A stretch of 37,984 nt of DNA from a virus. The stretch is taken from positions 1 through 37,984 of IMG/VR virus record IMGVR_UViG_3300005663_000022; one strand, given 5' to 3'. How positions within the stretch are numbered: the first letter of the stretch is position 1; every line of letters starts with the position of its first letter. This document shows positions 7,757-17,430 of this stretch, one piece after another. Below the pieces are notes generated by a model. The model did not search any database, had not been told where the DNA came from, and saw only the letters and a program-made list of their open reading frames with translations. Position numbers and translations under genes: made by a program.

Positions 7757-7974
7757 TAGGGAGCCTCCACTTCATAGAGTACGCCACCCTTAAACTTAAG
7801 AACAGTGCCCCCAGAAAGAGTTACCTCACTGTCTATACCTATTTCGCCATTTATATCAAGAATGGTAAACTCGCCCTTATTGGCTTCACTGGTTCCTGGG
7901 ATAACGAAATTATTGCCATCAAGATAACTTACCAGTTTCTCCAAATCTGCCCCATTTACTCTCGCACCAGCCAT
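7756..7974 (-). CDS. Hypothetical small head-region protein (72 aa)
   Basis: This 72-aa protein starts MAGARVNGADLEKLVSYLDG. Residues 25-70 are beta-type with Gly turns (FTILDINGEIGIDSEVTLSGG). No family is recognised. GGGGAG lies 6 nt before the ATG and is partly complementary to a nearby C-run (see the hairpin at 7984-8013). It is TAGTG-coupled to the zinc ribbon gene. Position after the decoration gene suggests a head or head-tail joining role. Confidence 0.6.
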   Translation of the reverse strand: MAGARVNGADLEKLVSYLDGNNFVIPGTSEANKGEFTILDINGEIGIDSEVTLSGGTVLKFKGGVLYEVEAP

Positions 7975-7983
7975 CTAATTCTC

Positions 7984-8013
7984 CCCAGGGGGGAGCGGGC
8001 AACTGCTCCCCCC
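7984..8013 (-). promoter_or_regulatory. GC-rich hairpin before the 72-aa gene; possible expression switch
   Basis: A perfect 9-bp stem (GGGGGGAGC with GCTCCCCCC, bases 7988-7996 and 8005-8013, 8-base loop) lies between the decoration gene and the 72-aa gene. On the transcribed strand no U-run follows, so it is a poor intrinsic terminator. The same C-run can instead pair with GGGGAG, the Shine-Dalgarno of the 72-aa gene (6 bp, 3-base loop). The two pairings are mutually exclusive. This suggests transcript stabilisation or translational tuning; inference only. Confidence 0.5.
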
Positions 8014-8026
8014 ATTCGGTTTCTCC

Positions 8027-8920
8027 TTACTGAAGGATGTTAAGCCATACTGTGGGAGCAATCGTGATGTTAGCTGGAGTACCAGCAGGCCCGCCTATAT
8101 CAGTTGAGGCATAGACATGGCCGATACACTGTAGGCTGGTTCCTTCAATACCATTACAGGTAGCATCGCCAGTAGCCCCGCCCTCTGACACCTGAGCCAC
8201 ACCAGCAATAGCATAGCAAGGCACAGAGTTAGCATCACTGCCCTCAAAGGTTGCAATCATAGATATCATATTATGAGGGCCTGCTGTTTGCACCCAGAGG
8301 TAGTTACTCACAACAACTGTGTTGATATACACACCAACAGCCATGTTGTAGTTGGCAGTTGCAGGAGTCCTAATTTCTGCATAGGGATGCTCGCAAAGAA
8401 CACAGTCATCTGCGGTAGTGAGGTCAAGAACATTATCCCCGTCAAGAGTGAAGGTAACATTGTCGCTGCCATCAGCTACAGTGTTAGAGATGATTTGCCG
8501 AGAACTATACCTACCAACAGTTGTAAGACCTCCAGTACCCATCTTGATACCAAGGAAGCCACCCGCATACTGGTTCACAGTTATACCTGCCTTAGTGATT
8601 ATTACTGTGTTTTCACCAGCCCCACCGCTGACAACTAGGTTGGAGAGGTCTACGAGCTCGGCAGTAGATTCTGGGCAGTATCCAGCACCAACTACTGTAG
8701 CACCTGAACTCAGCTTGGTATAGGCAAAGGTTCTTATACCGTATCGGTATATACTACTCGTAGGGTACAGTTGGGTTGTGCCTATAGCGTAGACATCGGG
8801 TATGGTTAAATTACCCCACGTTGTAGTATTGCCCGCCTCCCAAGGTGGCATATAGATTGTTCCGCCATTTACAACTCTTAAATCGTGATTGATGTTTTGA
8901 ACTTCCGTAGAAGTTGCCAT
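8027..8920 (-). CDS. Putative head decoration / minor capsid protein (297 aa)
   Basis: This 297-aa protein is encoded directly after the major capsid gene. It is Gly/Thr/Val-rich and nearly all beta. Residues ~46-62 (YPTSSIYRYGIRTFAYTKL) resemble the GxxxxxDGRxFRYA segment shared by a class of phage head proteins that sit beside the capsid gene. The later part has alternating strands (FLGIKMGTGGLTTVGRY, FTLDGDNVLDLTTADDC). AGGAG precedes the ATG. It is probably a capsid surface or cement protein, based on gene order and composition; family assignment is tentative. Confidence 0.6.
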   Translation of the reverse strand: MATSTEVQNINHDLRVVNGGTIYMPPWEAGNTTTWGNLTIPDVYAIGTTQLYPTSSIYRYGIRTFAYTKLSSGATVVGAGYCPESTAELVDLSNLVVSGGAGENTVIITKAGITVNQYAGGFLGIKMGTGGLTTVGRYSSRQIISNTVADGSDNVTFTLDGDNVLDLTTADDCVLCEHPYAEIRTPATANYNMAVGVYINTVVVSNYLWVQTAGPHNMISMIATFEGSDANSVPCYAIAGVAQVSEGGATGDATCNGIEGTSLQCIGHVYASTDIGGPAGTPANITIAPTVWLNILQ

Positions 8921-9004
8921 TTGTTTCTCCTAAATTATATTGGGTGTTTTGTTTAGGCACACCCGTTAGAAGCCTTTTATTACTGATTAAGGCTCAGCTT
9001 AAAC

Positions 9005-10030
9005 CTACCCCACGATTGTACCGTCTTCATCAATGCTGTGGATACGACCCAATGCCCTTGTACTACCCAACGCACAGGTGGCATAGGCTGTTAGCCTGAT
9101 GCCCCCAGCATCGTAGTCTTCCAGGTCTGGTATTTCCTTCATCTTGAAGAAAGGTGTTCCGCCGGTTGTACCACCAACTACTAGAGAAAGCCCACCATCC
9201 ACAATCGGTCCGAAGCGGATACCGTAGATGCTGGACATACCACTATCGTTCCCCGAATCTTTCCCACCTGTGTTGTCGTTCTCTTGAAGCAGGTAGTCAG
9301 AAATAACGATAGGAATACCATCAAAGAAGTCCACCATCTTACCAAACTGGTCAGGGGTATGGGTACTAGTGGCTATTACATTGGCACTGGAAAGTACGAT
9401 GCCCTTTTCAAAGGCCACCGCAGCCAACGTATCTCGCATAGTTCTAGTCATCAGTAGGATGCTAGCTCTTGGCCTCACTGCGTTCACGAGTCGCCTTAGT
9501 TCCCTGAAAGTCACTGGTGATGTTGACCCACCCATATCCTTAGACTGTAGATTAGTAGCCGAAGTGAAATCATCGCCATCGGCTATACTGATGAGTTTGT
9601 CAAGACCGTCAAACTCGATAGACGCTTCGGTGGAACCCGAACCATAGACTAGTGTATCCTCTATAGTCCGCATCACACCCTTGATTAGACTCTTCATAAT
9701 CTCAGTCCTGTAGTCGTTGGGGTCCTGGTAGGTCTGCATTACGAATTCATCGAGTATATCCTGACGTATTGCCCTCTTCAGCCAGACCTCTTTCTGGGTA
9801 AGGGTTACATCAGCCTTCCAAGGTATCTGCTGGTGTATATCATACCAAGCCGCTGAGGGAAGGACGTTTTCCCTGTTATAGATGAGTGACCTGCTGTTAA
9901 GCTGAACAATAGGCATCACCGGTAGGAGTTGCCCCACCTCAATAACTTCCTCAATAACACCAGCAATCATCTCTGAGATGACAAGTTTTCGTAGTTCAGA
10001 TAAACTACTGAAATTGCCTACTATTGCCAT
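9005..10030 (-). CDS. Major capsid protein (HK97-fold type)
   Basis: This 341-aa protein shows the HK97-like order. There is an N-terminal helix (LSELRKLVISEMIAGVIEEV), then an E-loop-like segment with WYDIHQQIPW. A spine helix region follows (DEFVMQTYQDPNDYRTEIMKSLIKGVMRTIEDTLVYG). The A-domain is SPVTFRELRRLVNAVRPRASILLMTRTMRDTL, then GKMVDFFDGIPIVISDYLL. The C-terminal strands are GGLSLVVGGTT..FFKMKEIPDLEDYDAGGIRL. There is no N-terminal delta domain; a separate scaffold gene lies immediately upstream. AGGAGG precedes the ATG by 5 nt. Identification rests on motif order and the portal-scaffold-capsid context. Confidence 0.85.
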   Translation of the reverse strand: MAIVGNFSSLSELRKLVISEMIAGVIEEVIEVGQLLPVMPIVQLNSRSLIYNRENVLPSAAWYDIHQQIPWKADVTLTQKEVWLKRAIRQDILDEFVMQTYQDPNDYRTEIMKSLIKGVMRTIEDTLVYGSGSTEASIEFDGLDKLISIADGDDFTSATNLQSKDMGGSTSPVTFRELRRLVNAVRPRASILLMTRTMRDTLAAVAFEKGIVLSSANVIATSTHTPDQFGKMVDFFDGIPIVISDYLLQENDNTGGKDSGNDSGMSSIYGIRFGPIVDGGLSLVVGGTTGGTPFFKMKEIPDLEDYDAGGIRLTAYATCALGSTRALGRIHSIDEDGTIVG

Positions 10031-10039
10031 ATCTTCCTC

Positions 10040-10711
10040 CTATTTTGTTGGGTGTAGTTCCTCAAAACCTGCCTTAATCTTAGCACCGCTAGATTCAGGC
10101 ATTTGAGTACCCCCAGTCGTCTTACCAGAATCAGGAGTAAAAGGCTTCTTTGTTGATGCACCCTTAGCAATCTCTTCTAGTTGTTTAAGGTCTGAGACCC
10201 CCAGGCTCTTCAACCACGCAGGGTCAACCTCGTGCTTCTTCGCTATCGCCCAGATGTCTGTTTCTAGCCTCGTAGCCCTAGTTGCTTCAATCTCGGTTTG
10301 ATGTTGAGTCTTATCGGCTTCGTGCTGTACTTTCTGAGCCTCAAACTCTCTCTGCTTAATATTGAATTCAACCTGTGAGGTACGGAGCTTTTGTCTCTGC
10401 TGGATAATAGTGAGTTGTGCAGGGTCGTCCTTTGCCGATTCTAGTTCCGCTATATCCCTAGCCTGTTGCCTTTCAATGTCTCTAGCTTCGGAATCCTTGA
10501 TAGCCTGCTCTCTTGTATCAAGTACAGTCTTACGGCTTTCAAAGTCCTTAGCCGTCCGACCCGCAGTTGATAGGGCATCGCTTACGGCCTTGTCCCTGTC
10601 TTCCTTGGTAAAAGTTTCGGGTGTTGAAGTACTCCCCTTCTCACTCGTAGAAGAGTCCCCAGTTTGGGAAGAGTCCTGTCCAGTGGTCTTGGTTTCGTCC
10701 TTGGTTACCAT
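10040..10711 (-). CDS. Capsid scaffolding protein
   Basis: This 223-aa protein lies directly upstream of the capsid gene. The first ~35 residues are low-complexity Ser/Thr/Glu (TTGQDSSQTGDSSTSEKG). Residues ~40-150 form a continuous, highly charged coiled coil with Gln repeats (RQKLRTSQVEFNIKQREFEA). The C-terminus has a helical capsid-binding type segment (AIAKKHEVDPAWLKSLG) and ends basic. No protease domain is visible, so maturation proteolysis would need another factor. Architecture and location match phage scaffolds. Confidence 0.85.
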   Translation of the reverse strand: MVTKDETKTTGQDSSQTGDSSTSEKGSTSTPETFTKEDRDKAVSDALSTAGRTAKDFESRKTVLDTREQAIKDSEARDIERQQARDIAELESAKDDPAQLTIIQQRQKLRTSQVEFNIKQREFEAQKVQHEADKTQHQTEIEATRATRLETDIWAIAKKHEVDPAWLKSLGVSDLKQLEEIAKGASTKKPFTPDSGKTTGGTQMPESSGAKIKAGFEELHPTK

Positions 10712-10743
10712 TGCTACCTCCTATTTTTTTATTAAAGATTTAC

Positions 10744-13700
10744 TCATCTGAATTTAGCTGCTAATGGCCTTGCAATGGGTTTTTCAAATACATCTCTTCG
10801 GGGGCTGGGTGTTAAGTCTCTCGGCTTCCATCCCAGTATGTCAAGCGCCGCTCTATAAAACTCTGTATGTTCTCTAAGGAATGCTTTTCTGTCCTCGTTG
10901 TCTGTAAGCATATAGTATTCAACATAGTCCTCAATAAGATGTTCGGGGAAGTTGTTTTGATGAGCATCCCTTCGCCTTCTTGCCTTTGCGTACTCAGGGA
11001 AGAACAACAAAGCCAGCTTCCTTAGCCGTGTAGTTTCGGCTGTGTCCTTTCCTTGAAGGGCGTCATACCAGTCATCCCACTCACCCCATTGTGCGTTGAT
11101 ACGGAGTACCCCTTCGTTCCAACCCTTGCCGTCATCCGTAAGTAATCCCTGGTCTAGCGCCCACTTAAAAGACTCAGGATGGTCAATCAGCCAGACCTTA
11201 ACTTCTGAACTACCAGCGGTGAACTTATCAACAAGCCGTCCTCGTTCAACCCACTCCTCAATTATGTCATCGGAAGCGAGATGTTCAATAGCCTCTATCC
11301 TTCTTATATCGTCTACCCATTCAGGATTATCTAATCTAAGCCGCTCTCTAGCATCTTCTCTTTCTTCTTTTTCCTCTACGTAATTAGGTGAGTCCTTATC
11401 ACTGTAACTATCAAAAAGGTCAAACAAAGCCCTGTTCTTAACCTTTAATTCAAGCGAAGCTATTAGCGTATCAATTGGTTCCAGCCCTCTCCACTCCGAA
11501 TAGGCAGGGTCTTTAGCTAAAAGAAGTTGGGTCTCCCAGCTGTTCCAGCCAAATATCGGCCCCATCTCAAGATACTCAAAGTGTGTTTCAAGTGATGCTC
11601 TAGGTGGGAGGGTAAGTTCTGGTATCGCTCCATCAGGAATATCCAACTCATCTACCAAAGTTATAAACTGGTCATAGGCTTCAACGCTTAATATATCAGC
11701 CTGCCCCCAGAGTGCTAACTGAGCGTCCTCGTTTATGTTTTCTCTCAGCCACTCGTCACGAAGGTTCACTAGAAGTCCAGGGTGTTCTTCCAAGAAAAGT
11801 TCTTTGTCTTCAGTAAGGGTAAAATCTTTTAAGAGTTCATACTGGCGCCTAGTAATGTTACCCAAATATGCCTGTCTATTATCTGGGTCTCTATCGTACG
11901 CCTCAAGTTTATCGGGGTCTATATCTTCACGTTCTTGCCAATGAAGAATCCAAAGGTCAAGTTGTGCCAACCCCCCTGGCTCGTCAACCAATTTATATAA
12001 AGGTCTATCAACAAGGAACTTCCAGACTGCTTCTGCCAGTTCCTTCTGAGCCCACGCCACAGCAAGCGGAGAATAGCCGTTTGCCTCTGTTATATCCTCT
12101 ACATCCTTTAGAATTTGGCTAAATGCCGAATTGAGGTTACCCATATCGTAAATCTCAGGCGGTTCAAGAGAGAAAGGCAACTGCTCGCCCATCGGTGTTG
12201 CCAAAAGTTCCTCTTCAACGGTGACCTTTTCCTGTGGTGACGGTGGTTCGTCCTTCCCCGCCAGTAAAGCCTTTTGTAATTGTTCTACTAGATTTCGGTC
12301 TACTTCGTGAGTACCACCACGCATCTCATATTCATCATCAATCATCTCTCTTATCTTGCGTAAAGCGAAGACATCTACATCTTTCATATCCGTTATGGCA
12401 TCAAGTGCCTGAACTAGATTTTTATAGAATGGGATAGTTATATCGGCAGCCCCAGTTATAATGCTCGGTAGCTGCCCCAAGGCCGTCCTGTCTCCCTGAA
12501 TCGCTTGGGTTATAAGATACATTACATTTGAAAGGTCTTCTGTGACCCCAATTATCAAACCACCAGGAGTCCAAGTTAATATGTTGAGGGGATTATACGG
12601 GTTATGGGACTTGCCAGTAATCTCCTTGTAAGCTTCTCCCATAAGAAAACCAGCCACAATAATACCAACGATTATTTGAGCAGCCAGTATCTTCTCTCTA
12701 ATAGGAATGTTAGGGTCTCTTAGCTTAGAACCTTGAAGTATTATCCTCTCCCCCCAACTTCTAGTAAAGACGAGGATATTACCCAATGTTTTACCTGTTG
12801 CTCCCTGCTCTGCAGGTGCTCTCTGCGCTCTGTCGTAAAGGAAATGTACGTTATTGACTAACTGTTGCGCATTATAGAGTGCAAACGCCTCCATCCCGCT
12901 GACTGAACTTAGACCCTCTACGCCATAGTCCACCTCATCCATAGCCAATAATTCAAGAGCTTCTGCTTGTTGCCTAGGTTCAAAGTCAATCAAACCCGAG
13001 TTCTTCATAAGTTTCTTTACATCGCCGTCTAATTCATAATCAGACAAAGCTCGGTCTATCCTGTTCATCCTGACAAAAAACGCCTCAGCTCTGTTTGATT
13101 TGTCAGACCAAGGGTAGAGGCTGGTTTTGTGAGCCAACGTCGTAAGTCTATCAAAGCCTACAAAGGGCTTCTGTGAGTACAAAAGATAATCTTGTTCTAT
13201 ACCTTTCTCTTGTGAGATAAATACCTCAAACCACTGCTTCCTCTGTTTGCTCATAAACCTGTTACGAGGGTCAATGAAACGGCCAGCGTGGTAATCAGGA
13301 TTAAATGCAAAGTTCTGGAACTTATTTCTCAGAACGAGGTCTGGTCTCCAGAACACAGCAGAGGCAACCTGTGCGTACAATCTTTCTATCATATGATTTA
13401 TAAAACCACCATCCTCACGATAGCCCTTCATCTCATTCATATTGCGGCTCAGGACACGTGAGGTCTGCCTCTGTGTCTCAGGACTAAGTTTAGGTGCGTG
13501 TTCTGTGTACAACCTGTCAAATGCCCTAATTAAGGGGGAAAGGTCTCTAAGCCCCATTATCTGCTTTGCATAACTACGGTATCTTTGTAGTATTGTTCTC
13601 TCTTCACCAGTATACTCCGTTCCACTCCGTGTCTTTATGTGACCTTTGGAGAACGTGGTAGGCCTAGCGGGGTATAAATGCAGCCCTGGTTTTACTATTG

Positions 13701-16700
13701 AGCGTGGGTCGTAACCAGTTTTAATAACGCCCCAATCCTGTGTATCCAAGAATTTCCTCAAACCCTCAGCCCCACTTCCCTCATAAATATCAACCGCACG
13801 TCTTAAGGCTGCTTTGGGTGCATCGGGAATATCATTTGAGATTAAAGTTACATCGCCACTATGCCCTGCATAAGCCTCGGTGAACCTTGCATATCGGACA
13901 TCATTGCGGAATTCAAATAACTGGCGTTCCAGTTCTTGGGCTAGTTTAATCTCCTCTTCAGTGATATTTTCAGGTGACTTGATTTTAGCCATCTTCTGTT
14001 TAGCTGCGATATAATCTTCTATCCTCTTCAGGGCAACTTCATCTTTAGCGATAGATTCAAACTGGGGGGTAGAAGCCTCCAGCTTATTAACGAGTATCTT
14101 CTGCCTCTGCCTTATGGCAAGGTGTTCCTGATTTATCTTCTGCCAGACATCATAAATGGGAGCCTTAAGTTGCTTCTGTAAGTTCAGGACATAATACCGC
14201 ATAGAGCGCAGTTCATTGCCACGCCTCACTCTGATAGGCTCTCCGTTAAATGTAACCTCTGTTATCTCACTCCTCGTATTTAATCTATCCCTCTCTGTTT
14301 TAATGTCAGGAAACTTATCAAGGGATTCCTCCACTTTGATATTCCAAGTATTCAAGACCGCTTCATCATTTATCCCACGTATAAGCGCCTTGCCTTCACT
14401 TTCAGTGATGAATCTATTGGCATTAACATATCTATCCGCTTGGAGTCCCAGCGTAATTATCAACCTATTGAAGGACTCTTCCGTTAGCTGTTTGTTGGAG
14501 ATAAGGGTTTCCTTCAGTGCAGCAATCTTCTTCTCTGTCTTTAGGGTAACAATGGTTTTGCCCCTAATTCTCTTGGGACGAGCTATCCTAACCTTTTCCA
14601 GTATCGTTACGAGGTGCTCCTGTTTAATAAATCTTAGTTGCCGACGACCAGCGACAGAACTGTAAATTTCTTGAAGTGTCTTCTGAGTCAGACCTTTTAT
14701 TTTTGCCCAAGCCATAATCGTTGAACGGAGTACCGTGGCATCTGGTAGGTCTGGTTTCTGCCTAAAAGTCTCAAGGGTATTCTTGGAAAACTTTAATTCT
14801 CTCTCAAGTCCATCAAGTACTTCCCTTCCTAGCCTAGCCTCTTCGCCCTTCAGACCTTTAATTGCTACCTGGAAAGCATCTATCTCGGTTTCTATTTCAG
14901 TCGTTAGTGTTTCAAGGTCTTTAATTATACTCGACCTCGTGGTTTCCGCTTGCTTCTCAGCAGTCTTTACATCTTCATTGAGCGAAGCCCTTTCGTTGTA
15001 CAATGTCTGAAGCCTAGCATCCATCTCACCTAATCTATTAAGGTCTACCATTAAATCTTCGACAGTCTCATAACCAAACTCAGTGACCACGCTATCTAAG
15101 GCATCCGTCCAAATGACATGCTTCTTATCTCTTGTCAAACTTGTAGGTGGGACTTCTGATTTCCCTGTGAAATCTTTATACTCCTTGATGGTTAAATCAC
15201 TGGGCTGGTCTTTCCTACGTTGCATCCTCTTCCAGACGGGTAGCAACCTCTGGAGATTACTGTTCCTTATCGTATCCTCGTGACCTTCTATCTCAGCAGC
15301 CACTTCGTCTGCCCTTTGGGTAAGGCGTTCTACTTCAGAGATTTTAATTTCTGTTTCGGTAACCTCGGCAATCTGCTCCTTTGTCGGGGGTTTGGGTATT
15401 TTAGGCTTAATGTCTTTGATTTGTGGAGCTTCAGTCCGCATCTTATCAAAGGTCTGCTTCTGCGCCAGGGCTTCAGCCGTAGTTTTAGGTTTCAATGCCC
15501 GCTCAAGGTCATCTATTTTGGAAACTTCTATAACATCATCAATAACCTTTTTGCCGTCCGCAGTATCAGTTACCTTGTTAAGTGCTTCCTCAGTGGCCTG
15601 TTCTTCAGTCAATCCTCTCGCAAGAGCCGCTTGCTTGTCGGTATCAAATTGTGTTCTTAAATCAGGAGTCAAGTTCCCTATCACTTTCTCTTGAAAGTTC
15701 TGGTATATAACACCGCCAGTACCGAAACTAGCACCCATCATCGTAGCCAAAGTAATAACTAACTTCATCTCATCATCTAAAACAAATTCCCGCCCTAAAG
15801 CCCTCCGGGTCCAGTACTCCTGAGCCAACTCTTGGCCATCTTCCAATATAATTATAGAGATTATCTTGCCCGCAGGATTACGAACTACCTTAATAAAACC
15901 TCTGAGAATAGCACCTCTAAGAACCCTTCCCCCAGGTGCGAAGATAGCAGCAAGTTCAGCAAAGTTTGTCGCACCAAGAAGGATTAGATTATTCCTGAAC
16001 ACTTCATCCGCAACTTGTTTCGCTCCAGCCACATCGCCAGGGTGTTCCACAAGCCAGGCATCGTAAACGCCACCAGCTTCAAGGGCACCCTCAAAAGCAG
16101 CGCCTACTCCACCACCTGCCAATGAAGCAAGAATGTAGCTAGCAAAACTTCCTATAACTGGGGCGGCAAGTCCTTTCGTGGCTGCAAAAGCAAGTATTGT
16201 AACCCCCATTAAAGCTAAGGTAGTGGGTATCTGCTCTATCAAACCCGTATAAATATCATCCCAGTTGAATTGAGTAGGTTCAAGGTCGGCTGTCTTCATC
16301 GCTAAATGTTCGGCAGATACGGCTTGCAATTGGTCAGCTATCCCTTCGTTCCCAAAAAACCTAGCCCCCGAACCTACTGCGGAGAGAATATTGCCATACC
16401 CTACTTCCCACTTGCGTGCCCAATCGGGAGCGGCTTTAACAGCTTTGACATAATTTTCATACTCTTCCTGTGCCCAGTCTTCATTTTGATTTTCAGGGGT
16501 TATCTTCTTTTCCCACGGCCATAAGTTAAAGTTCCGCCCTTCAGCCCAGTTATCTATCGGTAAGATTAAAGCCTCACCGAATACCCCCCTCATCTGGTTC
16601 TCTGTTATTTCGGGGTGTACAATGTTGAGCAACTTCTCGGTATTATCATTCCTCCCAGCTTGTAAAAGGGCAGTATAGAAGCCGTCCTTCGTTTCTGAGA

Positions 16701-17430
16701 AATCAAACTGGGCGATAACAGCCCTAAATTCTTCAGGCCATATCCTTTGGGCAAGCTCCCTAGCTTCCTCGGGTAGTTGACCTAGAACTATTTTTATATC
16801 TCCATCTGTTATACCAGGGAAAGTCTCCTGTATTTCCAATACGACCTTAGAAAACTCCCCAGGGATAAGTATCCTTTCTTGCCATTCTATGAATAAAGTC
16901 TCAAGTTCGCTGATTACTTGTTCTTCAGGGGTTAGTTGAGCTTGTAACGCAACCAGTTCCTTTTCGGCTATTATCCTTTCGGGAGTAGGCATTGGGCCAG
17001 CTAGTTGTTCAAGTAACTGTTCTATTGTCCTACCGCTAGGGGCGGTAGGAACCGTTGGAACAATTTCTGGAAACTCAACTGGTATAGCGGCGAGTTGCTC
17101 TTGCGCTTCAATCTGAGCCTGTGTTATCCAAACACCTTCAGGGGTGACGAAGACTTCCTCAAAGCTAACCTCTTCCCCTTCGGGTGAAATCAAAGTCTGG
17201 ATAAAACCATCTTCGGATGGCGCAAGTTTAAGCTGCCACCCTTCCTCTATCGTAAGGCCAAGTTCGGCAGCTTCCAAAGGGTCAAAGAAGGTAATCTCCT
17301 GTATATCAAGAACACCAAGCGTTTCTTCCCGCCTTTTCCTGCTCAGACCACTAACAACCTCACCAACGAGTTTAGCTGTTATCGCACCGGGTTCTTCGGG
17401 TTGTCTGCTTGGGCCTAAGTCAATTACCAC
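10744..17430 (-). CDS. Giant virion-associated protein (2228 aa), putative internal/ejection protein
   Basis: This gene takes up nearly a fifth of the genome and lies between portal and scaffold. The start is GTG (TAGTG overlap with the 52-aa gene). Residues ~400-450 are hydrophobic and Gly/Ala-rich (LALMGVTILAFAATKGL...ASLAGGGVGAAF), with another likely membrane helix at ~1582-1600 (QIIVGIIVAGFLMG). Residues ~810-880 and other stretches are coiled coil. The middle (~1370-1480) has a helical DNA/membrane-protein-like region (FQNFAFNPDYHAGRF...RNRIDRALSDYEL), and the C-terminal ~500 residues are charged helices. Size, glycine-rich hydrophobic patches and helical repeats resemble large internal virion or polyvalent proteins injected with DNA. 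I found no lysozyme, ADP-ribosyltransferase or MuF motif by eye. A tape-measure role is less likely because of its position next to the portal. Confidence 0.7.
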   Translation of the reverse strand: MVIDLGPSRQPEEPGAITAKLVGEVVSGLSRKRREETLGVLDIQEITFFDPLEAAELGLTIEEGWQLKLAPSEDGFIQTLISPEGEEVSFEEVFVTPEGVWITQAQIEAQEQLAAIPVEFPEIVPTVPTAPSGRTIEQLLEQLAGPMPTPERIIAEKELVALQAQLTPEEQVISELETLFIEWQERILIPGEFSKVVLEIQETFPGITDGDIKIVLGQLPEEARELAQRIWPEEFRAVIAQFDFSETKDGFYTALLQAGRNDNTEKLLNIVHPEITENQMRGVFGEALILPIDNWAEGRNFNLWPWEKKITPENQNEDWAQEEYENYVKAVKAAPDWARKWEVGYGNILSAVGSGARFFGNEGIADQLQAVSAEHLAMKTADLEPTQFNWDDIYTGLIEQIPTTLALMGVTILAFAATKGLAAPVIGSFASYILASLAGGGVGAAFEGALEAGGVYDAWLVEHPGDVAGAKQVADEVFRNNLILLGATNFAELAAIFAPGGRVLRGAILRGFIKVVRNPAGKIISIIILEDGQELAQEYWTRRALGREFVLDDEMKLVITLATMMGASFGTGGVIYQNFQEKVIGNLTPDLRTQFDTDKQAALARGLTEEQATEEALNKVTDTADGKKVIDDVIEVSKIDDLERALKPKTTAEALAQKQTFDKMRTEAPQIKDIKPKIPKPPTKEQIAEVTETEIKISEVERLTQRADEVAAEIEGHEDTIRNSNLQRLLPVWKRMQRRKDQPSDLTIKEYKDFTGKSEVPPTSLTRDKKHVIWTDALDSVVTEFGYETVEDLMVDLNRLGEMDARLQTLYNERASLNEDVKTAEKQAETTRSSIIKDLETLTTEIETEIDAFQVAIKGLKGEEARLGREVLDGLERELKFSKNTLETFRQKPDLPDATVLRSTIMAWAKIKGLTQKTLQEIYSSVAGRRQLRFIKQEHLVTILEKVRIARPKRIRGKTIVTLKTEKKIAALKETLISNKQLTEESFNRLIITLGLQADRYVNANRFITESEGKALIRGINDEAVLNTWNIKVEESLDKFPDIKTERDRLNTRSEITEVTFNGEPIRVRRGNELRSMRYYVLNLQKQLKAPIYDVWQKINQEHLAIRQRQKILVNKLEASTPQFESIAKDEVALKRIEDYIAAKQKMAKIKSPENITEEEIKLAQELERQLFEFRNDVRYARFTEAYAGHSGDVTLISNDIPDAPKAALRRAVDIYEGSGAEGLRKFLDTQDWGVIKTGYDPRSIVKPGLHLYPARPTTFSKGHIKTRSGTEYTGEERTILQRYRSYAKQIMGLRDLSPLIRAFDRLYTEHAPKLSPETQRQTSRVLSRNMNEMKGYREDGGFINHMIERLYAQVASAVFWRPDLVLRNKFQNFAFNPDYHAGRFIDPRNRFMSKQRKQWFEVFISQEKGIEQDYLLYSQKPFVGFDRLTTLAHKTSLYPWSDKSNRAEAFFVRMNRIDRALSDYELDGDVKKLMKNSGLIDFEPRQQAEALELLAMDEVDYGVEGLSSVSGMEAFALYNAQQLVNNVHFLYDRAQRAPAEQGATGKTLGNILVFTRSWGERIILQGSKLRDPNIPIREKILAAQIIVGIIVAGFLMGEAYKEITGKSHNPYNPLNILTWTPGGLIIGVTEDLSNVMYLITQAIQGDRTALGQLPSIITGAADITIPFYKNLVQALDAITDMKDVDVFALRKIREMIDDEYEMRGGTHEVDRNLVEQLQKALLAGKDEPPSPQEKVTVEEELLATPMGEQLPFSLEPPEIYDMGNLNSAFSQILKDVEDITEANGYSPLAVAWAQKELAEAVWKFLVDRPLYKLVDEPGGLAQLDLWILHWQEREDIDPDKLEAYDRDPDNRQAYLGNITRRQYELLKDFTLTEDKELFLEEHPGLLVNLRDEWLRENINEDAQLALWGQADILSVEAYDQFITLVDELDIPDGAIPELTLPPRASLETHFEYLEMGPIFGWNSWETQLLLAKDPAYSEWRGLEPIDTLIASLELKVKNRALFDLFDSYSDKDSPNYVEEKEEREDARERLRLDNPEWVDDIRRIEAIEHLASDDIIEEWVERGRLVDKFTAGSSEVKVWLIDHPESFKWALDQGLLTDDGKGWNEGVLRINAQWGEWDDWYDALQGKDTAETTRLRKLALLFFPEYAKARRRRDAHQNNFPEHLIEDYVEYYMLTDNEDRKAFLREHTEFYRAALDILGWKPRDLTPSPRRDVFEKPIARPLAAKFR

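Noticed and set aside
8969-8996. Weak hairpin AGCCTT/AAGGCT between capsid and decoration genes
   Set aside because: Six pairs with a 12-base loop and no U-run; not enough for a terminator call.
14216-14665. 149-aa + strand frame within the giant gene
   Set aside because: Leu/Ser-rich antisense shadow of a helical coding region; no ribosome site and opposite to the operon.
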